DNA of 45,738 nt from JANLSO01 sp031362405 (GCA_031362405.1 JANLSO010000164.1:1-45738); one strand, 5' to 3'; numbered from the stretch's first letter, positions 32,032 to 40,860 are shown. Program-made: numbers and translations. Notes: generated by a model not told the origin, from the sequence alone.

Positions 32032-34323
32032 TCAGCCCTTCTTCCGTTCTTGAGTCACGGTCGCCGCAGCTTCGGCCAGGGAGAGACTCGTTGTCCGGAC
32101 GGCCGCCGTCCGTGTTTCCACGGAATCGATCTGTGCCAAAAATCCTGGGAGAGGATGCCGAAAGAGGTAGCCCTGGCCGTAACCCACCTCAAGAGTGCGC
32201 AGGCAGGCAAGCTCTGCCTGCGTCTCGATGCCTTCGGCGACAAGAGACGAACCCAGCTCCCTGCTGAAGGCCACCATCGAACGCACCAGGGCTTGCTTGG
32301 CCGGGTCAGAGTCGATGCTCTCGACCAATGAACGGTCGAGCTTGGTGCAATCCGGTCCGAGCCGCATCAGGTGCTGTAGCGTCGAGTGGCCGGCACCGAG
32401 ATCGTCGATCGCAACCCGCGCTCCCCGTTCGCGCAGGTCCGCCAGGGTGTCGGCCAGAGCCACGTAGTCACGCACACGATCGTGTTCGGTGATCTCGATA
32501 AGTAGCCAGTCGAGCGGCCCATTGGGGAGGTCGCGGTGGAGCATGCCCGACATGATGAGCTGGGGGCTCGCGTTGATCGACAGATAAGTGTTCGGGGGGC
32601 GTTCACCGTGGAAGGTAACCGCACGCCGGAGGCACTCGGCCTCTAACTCTAGGCCGAGGCCGACCTGCTGGCTCTCGGCGATCCAGATGTCAGGGCCTCG
32701 CTGAGGGTCGCGATTAAAGCGGGAAAGAGCCTCGTGACCGACGACGCTGAGATCGGTCAGGAGCACGATGGGTTGAAACACCGTCCTGATGGCCGAGGGG
32801 TCGGCGAGCACGCTGGCGACACGGTCGCGCCGCGTGCGGAACGATGCGGAGTATGTGCCCTCGTGGGCGGCGCCGTCGAGTCGCCCTCGGTCAAAGGCAA
32901 CCATCGAGCGTTCCGACTCCTTTGCGGCCGTGAGCGACTCATCAACCGCGGCCATCGCATTCGCGATGGTCGCGGCATCGTCGGGACAGACAACGCACGC
33001 ACCACGTGCCGTGAGTCCGTCGGCCGCGGACGATGCAGAGTCGACGCACGCGCGGGTCCACTCCCGCGCCTGGTCGACGTCGTGCACGCGACCGACCCAA
33101 CAGAACCGGTCGGCACCGATGCGTCCCCAGGTCCCCGGCCCGAGGGTCGTCGATGCACATCGTTCGGCGATATCAGCGAGAAGATCATCCCCAGCCGCAA
33201 AGCCGTTAACGGAGTTCCACTGGCCGAACTCGTTGATATCGACGGCGACAAGTGCGACTGGCTCCCGCCCGGACGCCCCGGCGAGCAGGCCACCTGCGTG
33301 CCGGCCGAAGGCGCGTTCGTCGAGAAGACCGGTGAGCGCGTCTTGATCGGATCCGCCTTGGGTAGCCATGAGGTCGTACATACGCAAAGCGAGTATTCCG
33401 CCCAGGACCCAGAGTGCTGATACGCCGGCGGCCGGCACGAGGGCCGTAGCAGGAGCAACGCCGGCGAGGCCGGCTGCGCCGATGGCTCCAGTGACTCGCT
33501 CACCTGAGCGGGCGCTTTCGCGGGCGCGAATCTCTCGCCCGGCGCTCAGGGCCAGTAGAGCCAGGGCCACCGAGTATCCCGCCATAGCGAATCCAAGGAG
33601 GCCCACCGCGCCGCGCGCGATGAGGAAACTCGAAAGAGCGTCGCAGATAAGAAGTACGACAAACCCTGCTGCCAGCCAGGGATAGACCGAGGCCCGATCG
33701 AGGGAGGCGCGACGAACCGCATGCCACAGCCCCGCCACGAGAACGATGTCAAGTGCAACCGGAACGAGCAAGGCGATGTTGGTGCCGGGCGGCAGCGGGG
33801 CGTACCAGAGCAGGCCGATTGCCAGGACAGCAAAGACGCCTGTGCTGGCGAGTTCAATAGACAGCGTGCTGACTCGACCGACCCCATTCATGCCAACCAC
33901 GGGTTGGCGTAGAAGCCACAGCACTCGGTACCAGCACGGGTAAGCCAGCAGAAAGCCGGCCTGAGACCACGCCGCGGGCTCCAGGACCGAACCACCGGAA
34001 AGCAGAAAGGCGATGTAGAGACCGCATCCCGTGCTCCATGCCGCGCAGGCGACGGCGATGGTTCGACTTACTGCGCGTTGGTAACCGAGTGTGCCGCGCC
34101 ACGAGCGGAGGTAGGCGGCGAAAGCCACTATTCCTCCGAGCATGTTCGCGGTACAGGCGATTCCCGCGCCCATCTCGAGGCTGATGCGGCCAGTTGCCAA
34201 GAAGACCATAGAGATCCCGACCACCGCGATCCCGGCCGCAGCGATGGCGAGGATCCTGCGGGTGGTCAAGACGGGAAGGGGGAAGGCCATACCGATTGCA
34301 TCGGCATTTCCCCTACCACTCAT
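32032..34323 (-). CDS. membrane c-di-GMP phosphodiesterase with degenerate GGDEF and intact EAL domains
   Basis: Seen: 763 residues. About eight to nine membrane helices (20-260, plus one near 300-320) form a MASE-like sensor. The GGDEF domain (about 325-480) has DALTGLLDERAF but RIGADRF (401-407) in place of R-x-GGDEF, so it should not make c-di-GMP. The EAL domain follows: VVGHEALSRF (Glu531), EITEHD, AIDDLGAGHS, the catalytic Lys in CTKLDRSLV and AEGIET are all kept, so it should degrade c-di-GMP. It is convergent with the ligase/GNAT pair with one base between stops. It may sense a lipid or membrane signal. Confidence 0.9.
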   Translation of the reverse strand: MSGRGNADAIGMAFPLPVLTTRRILAIAAAGIAVVGISMVFLATGRISLEMGAGIACTANMLGGIVAFAAYLRSWRGTLGYQRAVSRTIAVACAAWSTGCGLYIAFLLSGGSVLEPAAWSQAGFLLAYPCWYRVLWLLRQPVVGMNGVGRVSTLSIELASTGVFAVLAIGLLWYAPLPPGTNIALLVPVALDIVLVAGLWHAVRRASLDRASVYPWLAAGFVVLLICDALSSFLIARGAVGLLGFAMAGYSVALALLALSAGREIRARESARSGERVTGAIGAAGLAGVAPATALVPAAGVSALWVLGGILALRMYDLMATQGGSDQDALTGLLDERAFGRHAGGLLAGASGREPVALVAVDINEFGQWNSVNGFAAGDDLLADIAERCASTTLGPGTWGRIGADRFCWVGRVHDVDQAREWTRACVDSASSAADGLTARGACVVCPDDAATIANAMAAVDESLTAAKESERSMVAFDRGRLDGAAHEGTYSASFRTRRDRVASVLADPSAIRTVFQPIVLLTDLSVVGHEALSRFNRDPQRGPDIWIAESQQVGLGLELEAECLRRAVTFHGERPPNTYLSINASPQLIMSGMLHRDLPNGPLDWLLIEITEHDRVRDYVALADTLADLRERGARVAIDDLGAGHSTLQHLMRLGPDCTKLDRSLVESIDSDPAKQALVRSMVAFSRELGSSLVAEGIETQAELACLRTLEVGYGQGYLFRHPLPGFLAQIDSVETRTAAVRTTSLSLAEAAATVTQERKKG

Positions 34324-34349
34324 TAAGTAGCGGTTTTACCTATGGCCGG

Positions 34350-35561
34350 CTATCCCGCTGAATCGCCCCCGAGAGGCGGTTTTCCGTGCGCTCGCGGGCC
34401 AAGGGCGTGCCGTGCGGCAGCGCCGATCTGGGCCGCGATAAAGGTCTTCATCGGTCCCCGCGGCGACTTGTCGTTTGAGCGAATGCGCCGGTGAACACGA
34501 CGCCGGACCTTCGGGCGTTGCACGTACCAGTAGCCGAATCTCGGGAAGCGTTCGATCACGAGCTTTCCGGCCCACGCGCTGGCCACGTGGGTTGCCAGGG
34601 TGCGGTGCACGAGCGACTCGTACGCCTCGAGCGACGACGCCTCGCCGCCGAGCGTGGCAAGAACGGTCTGCGCCGCCGCGCGGCTCGACAGGAACGCCTC
34701 GTACATGCCGTCGCCCGAGAACGGGTCGACCAGGCCGGCGGCATCACCCACGAGGAGCACTCGGCCTTTGACGAAACGGGACTCGCGCTCGCGAAACGGC
34801 AGGCGATGCCCGCGAACGTCGCGCAGCTGGGAGATGTCTACCCCGTGGACCTTGCACAGCTCGGCGAGGTAGTGCCGCATCCGTGGGCCTTCCTCGAACC
34901 AGCCACCCACCCCGAAGTTGACGTGGTCGCCCTTGGGGAAGATCCAGCCGTATCCACCGGGAACCGTGCCGAACTCAAGAAGCGCCCGGTGCGTGTACTG
35001 CTCGGTGTCGAAGCCCGGAAGTGCGCGCCCGTCGCGGGGCAGGTTGCCCTCCAGCGCGACGGCGTAGGTGCGGTCGCCGTCGGAGCCGTTCACCGCGAGA
35101 CGGCTCACGCCATTGCACCCATCGGCACCGACCAGCACAGAGCCCGAGATCGTGCCGGCATCGGTCCGCACGGTAACCCCCGTCGGCCTGCTGTCGATCT
35201 CCCGCACACGTACGCCCTCACGTACCACGGCACCGACCTCGGCCGCCTTCTGGAGAAGGAAATGATCGAGTCGCCGCCGCTGGGTCATCAGCACCGCCGG
35301 CCCGGGCGCCGTGATGTCGAACTTCCGGTCCCAGCTCATCCGCACATCGACGGTGTCGACGACGCTCTCGACGACCGACTCGATCGAGAAGGGCAAGATC
35401 CGCGCCCCGCGAACCGTGACACCACCGCCACACGGCTTATCGCGCGGAAACCGCGCCCGATCGAGAACGACCACCGACGCGCCACCCGCGGCCAACCGGT
35501 AGGCAGCCGTCGACCCGGCCGGCCCGCCACCAACGACGATCACATCGAAACGGTCACTCAC
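34350..35561 (-). CDS. geranylgeranyl reductase family FAD-dependent oxidoreductase
   Basis: Seen: 403 residues. FAD-binding VIVVGGGPAGSTAAYRLA (8-25), the GGR-family PCGGGVT motif after the conserved FPRDK, VGADGCNGVSR in the middle, and LLVGDAAGLVDPFSGDG near residue 285. Known: relatives saturate double bonds of isoprenoid chains (menaquinone, carotenoid or membrane lipid side chains) with NADPH. It starts close to the upstream edge at 35561, with a divergent SDR gene. A role in menaquinone or carotenoid tailoring is possible, but the substrate cannot be read from sequence. Confidence 0.87.
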   Translation of the reverse strand: MSDRFDVIVVGGGPAGSTAAYRLAAGGASVVVLDRARFPRDKPCGGGVTVRGARILPFSIESVVESVVDTVDVRMSWDRKFDITAPGPAVLMTQRRRLDHFLLQKAAEVGAVVREGVRVREIDSRPTGVTVRTDAGTISGSVLVGADGCNGVSRLAVNGSDGDRTYAVALEGNLPRDGRALPGFDTEQYTHRALLEFGTVPGGYGWIFPKGDHVNFGVGGWFEEGPRMRHYLAELCKVHGVDISQLRDVRGHRLPFRERESRFVKGRVLLVGDAAGLVDPFSGDGMYEAFLSSRAAAQTVLATLGGEASSLEAYESLVHRTLATHVASAWAGKLVIERFPRFGYWYVQRPKVRRRVHRRIRSNDKSPRGPMKTFIAAQIGAAARHALGPRAHGKPPLGGDSAG

Positions 35562-35631
35562 GTGCGGCAGGTTAGAAGACCGGCGAACCCCGGTGCCCGG
35601 GACGCAAGAACAAACGCTCTGGAGAAGTCCG

Positions 35632-36321
35632 ATGGATCTGGCCGATGCTCACGTTCTGATCACCGGGGCCCTCGTGCGGAATCGGGGCCGAGCTCGCGTG
35701 GCAAATCGCCGCGAAAGGCGCAACCTTGACGCTTATTGCGCGCAGCACCGGCGCGCTCGAGGCGGTCGCGCGTGAGACCGGCGGTTGGGCCATCACCTGC
35801 GACCTCACCGACCGCGTGGCGCGCGGCGACCTGATTGCGCGGACCGCGGCCGGGGGCGGTCCGGTCGACGTGCGGTCAACAACGCCGGCGTCGATCTGGT
35901 CGGGGCCTTCGCCGAGGTGAGCGCGGACGACATCGAGCAACTGTTCACGTCGAACGCGATCGTCCCGGCTGAGCTCGCCCGCCAGGTAGTGCCGCCGAAG
36001 ATCGGACGCGGCAGGGGGCACATCGTCAATGTCTCATCGCTCGCCGGCTACGCGGCTCTACCGGGAACCGCCGTCTACAGCGCCACCAAAGCGGCTCTCA
36101 CGCATTTCACGTCCGGCCTACGCGCCGACCTCAAAGGCCTTCCGATCGGCACCACCGTCGTCGAAGTGGGCGTCGTGCCCGATACCGAGATGGGCGCGAG
36201 CGTGATGGACTACCCGCCGTTCGGCGACTCCTGGCGACGCCTGAAACGTCTCGGCCTTGTAAGCGACGTCACGTCGCAGAAGCTCAGCCGGGCGATCGTC
36301 AGCGCCATCGAGCGCGACTAG
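35632..36321 (+). pseudogene. short-chain dehydrogenase/reductase with two compensating frameshifts
   Basis: Seen: with one C removed near 35669-35671 and one base added near 35873, a normal SDR of about 229 residues appears: LITGASCGIGAELAW (NAD(P) motif), NNAGVDLVGAF, NVSSLAGY with the catalytic Ser, YSATKAAL with Tyr and Lys, and a typical end. GGAGAAG lies four bases before the ATG at 35632. As written the frame breaks after 13 codons and returns only after the NNAG motif. Because all catalytic residues survive, sequencing error is as likely as recent decay. Substrate unknown. Confidence 0.8.
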
Positions 36322-36431
36322 CGCCACGTGCGTCTCCCGCGTAAGGCGGCCTTAAACGCCATCCTGGCCGAACGGCCACGTCGCAACGCGGCGCTTTTGA
36401 TCTCCGGGTGCAGCCCCGGGTTTAGGGCCCC

Positions 36432-37805
36432 CTACGCGCTTTCGGTGTGGACGAAGACGTCCCGGATGTCGGGGGCCGCTTCGCGTGCACGACGGCGGGC
36501 CTGGGCGGCGCGGGCGTGGGCGTCGGCCAGGGGCAGGGCGCCGGGGAGGGCGACCGTGACGTAGGCGACCAGGCCGCCTTCGACCTCGACCATCCGTAGC
36601 TCGGTGACGGAACCGCTCGCGCCCTCCTCCACCGCCGCGCGGACGGTCGCCGCGAGCTGCGCCGACGAGGAGGGTTTGCCCGCCGAGGGCTCTGTCAGCG
36701 GTTCGATGTGGGTTCGCACGGCGGCGACCTCCGGGGCGCGGGCGCGAACGGCGGCCTCGACGCGGTCAGCGGCGTCGTGGGCATCGGCGAGAGGGGTATC
36801 GCCGGGCAGCTTCAGGTGCAGGGAGGCCTCGGTCTGGCCGGCGACCTGCACGAGCCGCACGTTGTGGACCTCGCGCACTCCGGGAACGGCCTGTGCCGCG
36901 ACAAGCACGCGTTCATACGTTGAACGTGCGGTGGCGGGCTCGACATGGACGGTGACGTCGATACCCGGGATCTCCGCAAGCAGGGCCGCCTCGACCGCGT
37001 CGGCCGCGTCGTGAGCCTGGCCGAGGGCCGATTCGGGCGCGACGGCGACGACGACATCGGCGAAATGGTGGCCCCCGGCAGCGCGCAACCGCAGCCGTCG
37101 GGTTTCGACTCCGGGGGCGAGGCCGGCGAGCGCCTCCTCGGCCCGCGCGAGGTCGGTCACAGGAGCCTTGTCGAGCAGGATGCCGGCGTTGCCCCACATC
37201 AGCCGCCCCGCCGCCGTCAGCACCAGGGCGGCGACGGCGATGGCCGCCACGGAGTCTCCCCAGGCGTAGCCGGCATCGACGAGCAGCAGGCCGACAGTCA
37301 CTGCGAGTGTGCCGGCAAGATCGCTGGCGAAGTGCACCGCGCCGGCCGCGAGAGCCGCACTGTTGTGCTTTTGGGCGCCGCGATGGGAGGAGATCGTTCT
37401 CAGGGTATCGATCACGATCACGAGGCCGAGAACTGCGTAGATCCACCAGGAGGTCGTGATCGGACCGCTTCCGTTGACCAGCCGCAGAACGGCTTCCGCG
37501 ACGATGAAGACGCTGGCACCGACAAGGATCGCCCCCTCCAGAATCGCGGAGAGGTGCTCGGCCTTCCCGTGCCCGTAGGGATGCTCGGAGTCGGCGGGTC
37601 GACCTGCCACCCGAAGGGCAAGGAACGCCAACACGCCGGCAATGAGGTCGGTTCCCGAGTGCAAGGCCTCCGAGATCAGCGCCAGGCTGCCGCTCACGAT
37701 GCCCGCGACGAGCTTGATCGCGATCAGCACGATGGCGGCGCCGACCGAGACCAGCGCCGTCTGGGCTGCGCCGCGGCGATCGACCATCTCGTGCGCGACG
37801 CTCAC
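36432..37805 (-). CDS. cation diffusion facilitator transporter with three C-terminal dimerisation-like repeats
   Basis: Seen: about 457 residues. Six helices in the first 215 residues carry the CDF metal sites SEALHSGTDL (helix II) and HFASDLAGT (helix V), with the HPYGHGKAEHL loop. The cytoplasmic part has three tandem stretches of about 75 residues, each ending in a helix like ADAHDAADRVEAAVRA and a strand like VRTHIEPL, i.e. ZT-dimer-type repeats; most CDF proteins have one. Role: export of Zn2+, Fe2+ or Mn2+ against H+. The start is a GTG at 37805, or an ATG at 37787; neither has a clear ribosome site. Confidence 0.9.
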   Translation of the reverse strand: MSVAHEMVDRRGAAQTALVSVGAAIVLIAIKLVAGIVSGSLALISEALHSGTDLIAGVLAFLALRVAGRPADSEHPYGHGKAEHLSAILEGAILVGASVFIVAEAVLRLVNGSGPITTSWWIYAVLGLVIVIDTLRTISSHRGAQKHNSAALAAGAVHFASDLAGTLAVTVGLLLVDAGYAWGDSVAAIAVAALVLTAAGRLMWGNAGILLDKAPVTDLARAEEALAGLAPGVETRRLRLRAAGGHHFADVVVAVAPESALGQAHDAADAVEAALLAEIPGIDVTVHVEPATARSTYERVLVAAQAVPGVREVHNVRLVQVAGQTEASLHLKLPGDTPLADAHDAADRVEAAVRARAPEVAAVRTHIEPLTEPSAGKPSSSAQLAATVRAAVEEGASGSVTELRMVEVEGGLVAYVTVALPGALPLADAHARAAQARRRAREAAPDIRDVFVHTESA

Positions 37806-37843
37806 GCGGGAGATGGTACGCGGGTGCCCGGTAATCTTGCCGT

Positions 37844-38023
37844 GTGGCGTCACCCGTAACCCTCAAAGACCGTGCCCGGCTGCTCTTCACCGTGGCCGAC
37901 GCCCGCGGCGATCTGTACCCACCGGGCCGTTTCGCGCGACTCATTGCCGTGTTGATCGTGGAGTCGGCGGTGTTGGTGGTCGCCCTCTACGCCATCGCGG
38001 GGATCTGGCAGGCGACGCACTAA
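37844..38023 (+). CDS. 59-residue single-helix membrane protein
   Basis: Seen: GTG start at 37844 and a 59-residue product with a polar first half (VTLKDRARLLFTVADARGDL) and one clear membrane helix (about 34-54, LIVESAVLVVALYAIAGIW). TAATCT lies seven bases before the GTG and could be a -10 box for a leaderless message; no ribosome site is visible. Divergent from the CDF gene. No family recognised. Codon use looks like its neighbours, which supports a real gene. Confidence 0.6.
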   Translation: MASPVTLKDRARLLFTVADARGDLYPPGRFARLIAVLIVESAVLVVALYAIAGIWQATH

Positions 38024-38029
38024 CCCCGT

Positions 38030-38419
38030 TTACCGGGTTGTCCGCTCGTTCGTTGTCGTTTGGGCGGGGGCCGAGCCTGTCGCGGGTGTGATTTTCGCGA
38101 TGTTGTAGTTGAACTTGTCGTCGGCGGTCATGACGACGCCGATCGTGATCACGACTTTCTTGCCCGCCTGCGTTGCGGGGACCGTGCACGCAAACTTCGC
38201 ACCCTTCTTCACCGAGGCGTCATCAGGGCACGCGACATCTCCGGTCAGTGCGATGTCCGCCTTCTGCTTTTTGGCCTCTTTCGGAAACTCGGAGGCGAGC
38301 TTCTTCTCGACGTCTCCTACGCCCGGTGAGCCGCATCCGGCAAGGCCGAGACCCGAGGCCATCGCCACAGCGGTACAGCCGGCTGCGGCCAGCCAACTGC
38401 GTTTACGCATCGCGCCCAT
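38030..38419 (-). CDS. DUF4333-like lipoprotein
   Basis: Seen: 129 residues; signal peptide with MRKR start and lipobox LAGC (around residue 29), then a small domain with two cysteines (VACPDD and FACTVP) and the line KKVVITIGVVMTADDKFNYNI, the pattern of DUF4333 domains common in actinobacterial lipoproteins. Thr/Pro-rich end. AAGGACGA precedes the ATG at 38419. It would sit on the outer face of the membrane; function is not known. Convergent with the small membrane protein at 37844. Confidence 0.75.
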   Translation of the reverse strand: MGAMRKRSWLAAAGCTAVAMASGLGLAGCGSPGVGDVEKKLASEFPKEAKKQKADIALTGDVACPDDASVKKGAKFACTVPATQAGKKVVITIGVVMTADDKFNYNIAKITPATGSAPAQTTTNERTTR

Positions 38420-38528
38420 GCTCGTCCTTCGGTGTGGTGGACGGCGCCGGTTCGCGCCCGGAAAAGTCTATCGACCGTTTCGGCGCCCCGGGCTGCGCGG
38501 CGCTGCCGTGCGCGGTACCCTCGCGCGG

Positions 38529-39629
38529 ATGCCGTCGAGCCCCGTCCGTGCCCGTACCGTCCTTGCCGTCGTGCTCGGCGCGTTGGCCATCGTGGCCGTA
38601 CCGGCCGCGGCGATTACGAGCCCGATGGGCGTTCGCAGCGAGTCGGTCGCACGCGGGGTGCCGCAGCCGACCGCGATCGCGTTCGATGCGACCGGCGGCA
38701 TGTGGATGACCTCGGCAGGCAATGGCGCGACGGCCTCGAACGGGGTGTGGTTCGTCCCGAGATCGGGCGCGGCGCCACGCCAGGTGGTGAAGGGCCTCTT
38801 CCTCGCCCTTGGGCTTACGTGGCTCGACGGGGAACTGTTTGTCACCCACGTCACCCCGTTTGACGATTCCGCCGCCGCGGTCGCGCGGCGACGTGGGCAG
38901 GTGACGGCGTTCTCCCGGTTCGATGGCCGCCGCTTCGCCGCGAAACGGGTCGTCGTCAAAGACCTTCCGGTCGGTCGGCACACGATCGACGCGATCGTGC
39001 CGGGGCCCGACGGGCGCCTTTACGTCGGGAACGGCAGTCGCTTCGACGCGAAGGCCGCCCCCGATCGCCTTTCGGCCGTGGTCTTCTCGATGGATTCCTC
39101 CGGCGCGAACATCCGCGTCGAGGCGCGCGGCCTGCGCAACCCGTACGGCCTCGCGTTCATCCCTGGCACCCCGGACCTGCTCGTCACCGAGAACGGCCGT
39201 GACGATCTCGGCCCAAATCTCCCGCCGGATGAGCTGAACCTGGTGCGCACGGCCGGGTCGGCGCCATTTCTTGGCTTCCCACGGTGTTGGGGAATCGGGC
39301 GCGGGCGTTGCGGCGGCACGACGGCTCCGCTGGCCGAAACGGCAATGCACGCATCGACCGACGGTGTCGCCGCGGCGAAGAGTTTCGGCCGTTTCGGCCT
39401 CTCGGCGTTCGTTGCCAACAACGGCTCGTCATTTTCGGCGAGCGCGGCGACAAGCAACGTCCAGCGCGTCGCACTGACGCCGACATCGACGGGCTATCGG
39501 GCCCGGTTGAAGCCCTTCGCCTCGGGCTTTCGAAAGTTCGACCCGCTGGCACTCGCCATCGGCCCCGACGGCGCCCTCTACTTGTCGCTCTATGTCTCGG
39601 GGCGCGTGGTCCGATTCGTGCCGCGGTGA
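38529..39629 (+). CDS. secreted beta-propeller protein, glucose/sorbosone dehydrogenase-like
   Basis: Seen: 366 residues with a signal peptide (about 1-29, ending PAAAITSP). Blade-like repeats include VPQPTAIAFDATGGMWMTSAG, DAIVPGPDGRLYVGNGSR, ARGLRNPYGLAFIPGT, VTENGRDDLG and LAIGPDGALYLSLYVSGRVV, the pattern of soluble PQQ-dependent sugar dehydrogenases. The 'N-P-D-E-L-N' segment and the Cys pair CWGIGRGRC fit that group. Known: such proteins oxidise aldoses outside the cell if PQQ is bound, but many relatives have no known activity. Its stop overlaps the next gene (GTGA). Confidence 0.75.
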   Translation: MPSSPVRARTVLAVVLGALAIVAVPAAAITSPMGVRSESVARGVPQPTAIAFDATGGMWMTSAGNGATASNGVWFVPRSGAAPRQVVKGLFLALGLTWLDGELFVTHVTPFDDSAAAVARRRGQVTAFSRFDGRRFAAKRVVVKDLPVGRHTIDAIVPGPDGRLYVGNGSRFDAKAAPDRLSAVVFSMDSSGANIRVEARGLRNPYGLAFIPGTPDLLVTENGRDDLGPNLPPDELNLVRTAGSAPFLGFPRCWGIGRGRCGGTTAPLAETAMHASTDGVAAAKSFGRFGLSAFVANNGSSFSASAATSNVQRVALTPTSTGYRARLKPFASGFRKFDPLALAIGPDGALYLSLYVSGRVVRFVPR

Positions 39630-39904
39630 GCGCTCCGCGCCAGCTTTCCCTGGGGATCGGCATCGAACCACCCGCCGACCCGCGCCGGGTACGGGAGATG
39701 GTCGGCGAGATCGTCACCGCAATCGATGCCGAGCGGCTGCGCAGTCACCTGACCTACCCGCATCTCGCTCGCCGCGCGGGCCTGGCGCCATCCACCGTGC
39801 GGGCGGCCCTGCGGGGGACCGCCAACCCCCAGCTCACCACCATCGCCGCATTGGTTGCCGCCCTCGGTCTCGAGATCCGCCTCGACGGGTCCGCGGGCCG
39901 GTAG
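39626..39904 (+). CDS. small HTH (Xre/Cro-like) DNA-binding protein
   Basis: Seen: 92 residues from a GTG that overlaps the propeller-gene stop. The C-terminal half is a helix-turn-helix: HLARRAGLAPSTVRAAL followed by ANPQLTTIAALVAALGLEIRL, like antitoxin or phage-repressor HTH domains. No toxin-like partner lies beside it. Its stop touches the stop of the convergent HAAS gene (39905). Role may be a local regulator or an orphan antitoxin-like protein. Confidence 0.65.
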   Translation: MSAPRQLSLGIGIEPPADPRRVREMVGEIVTAIDAERLRSHLTYPHLARRAGLAPSTVRAALRGTANPQLTTIAALVAALGLEIRLDGSAGR

Positions 39905-40476
39905 TCAGTCCGCCGTGAGCGTGCGGGCGTGTCGCTGGCGCCAGGTGGGAAGCAGGGCCACAAACGCCCCACGACGATTGTGCCGACGATCCAGAGGATC
40001 CACACAAGCGGCTGAGAAACCCAGTCGCCGCCCGTCAGCGAGGTCGTGCTGCCGCCTTCAAGGGTCAACGCGACGCTTCTTTGCAGGTGGCTGATGCCGT
40101 CCCACGTGTAGGTGCCGGTGGCCGTTGCGTTTTCGGCAACGACCCTGTCGCGGAAGGCGTTTTGGGTTTCGGTTAGCGCTGCCGTGAGGACGAGCGGAAC
40201 GAGACCAGCGAAGTACGCAGCCGCCATCCATGAGTGGCGGGGGCCGCTACCGAACTCCGCGGTCAGATAACCGTCGGCGAGTTGGCGGCTGCTGCCGATC
40301 CGCCGCAGCGCCGCGGTCGTGCCGATGTCGTGTGCGGCGGCGAGCAGGTTTTCCCGGACCTCGCGGCGCGTTGAGAGCCGCGTGGCGCGGGGCAGGTCGT
40401 CGAGCTGCTGGTCGAGTGACCACACGGCGCGTTCGACGCGCAGGCGATCGAGCCAAATGAGCTTTCGCGGGGCCAT
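39905..40476 (-). CDS. HAAS-domain membrane protein with an apparent frameshift near its C-terminus
   Basis: Seen: N-terminal HAAS-type helices (WLDRLRVERAVWSLDQQLDD to RRIGSSRQLADGYL, about 8-72), then membrane helices at about 84-104 and 155-170. The frame as written runs on into unlikely sequence, but one extra base at the C run 39967-39970 gives IVVGAFVALLPTWRQRHART and a stop at 39905. It begins right after the PadR stop; PadR-HAAS pairs are common, the HAAS protein being a possible signal-linked membrane partner. The break may be a sequencing error. Confidence 0.75.
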
Positions 40477-40477
40477 G

Positions 40478-40840
40478 TCAGCCTCCTTCGAGCGGTTCGG
40501 CGGGGATGGGTCGACGCAACACGGCGCCCACGGTGTCGACGAACGACGCCCAGTTGGCGCTGCCCTCGGCGAGCGCCGCGTAGCCGGTTGCGGTCGGTCG
40601 GTAGTACTTGCGGGCGGGGCCGGAGTTCGAGGCCACCAAGCGTGCGCTCACGCGACCTTCGCGCTCGACGCGGGCAAGGGCCGGATAGACGGTGCCCTCG
40701 AGCACATCGTTCAGCCCGATGGCGTGCAGGCGCTGCACCAGCTCGTAGCCGTACGACTCGCGTTCGGCAAGTAGATGTAGCAATAGAAGAGATAAAGCTC
40801 CCTTGAGGAGCTGTGGGTCGTGGGGTGGCACGCGAGGCAT
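40478..40840 (-). CDS. PadR-family transcriptional regulator
   Basis: Seen: 120 residues; PadR winged helix with LLKGALSLLLLHLLAE, SYGYELVQRLHAIG, EGTVYPALARVEREG and the wing ARKYYRPTATGY (all within residues 11-90), then a C-terminal helix. The conserved start and the T-V-Y-P motif are clear. It probably represses itself and the HAAS gene that follows directly. The upstream stretch has TAGTAC close to the start, possibly a promoter or operator. Confidence 0.92.
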   Translation of the reverse strand: MPRVPPHDPQLLKGALSLLLLHLLAERESYGYELVQRLHAIGLNDVLEGTVYPALARVEREGRVSARLVASNSGPARKYYRPTATGYAALAEGSANWASFVDTVGAVLRRPIPAEPLEGG

Positions 40841-40860
40841 TCTCTGCCAGGTACTAGACG

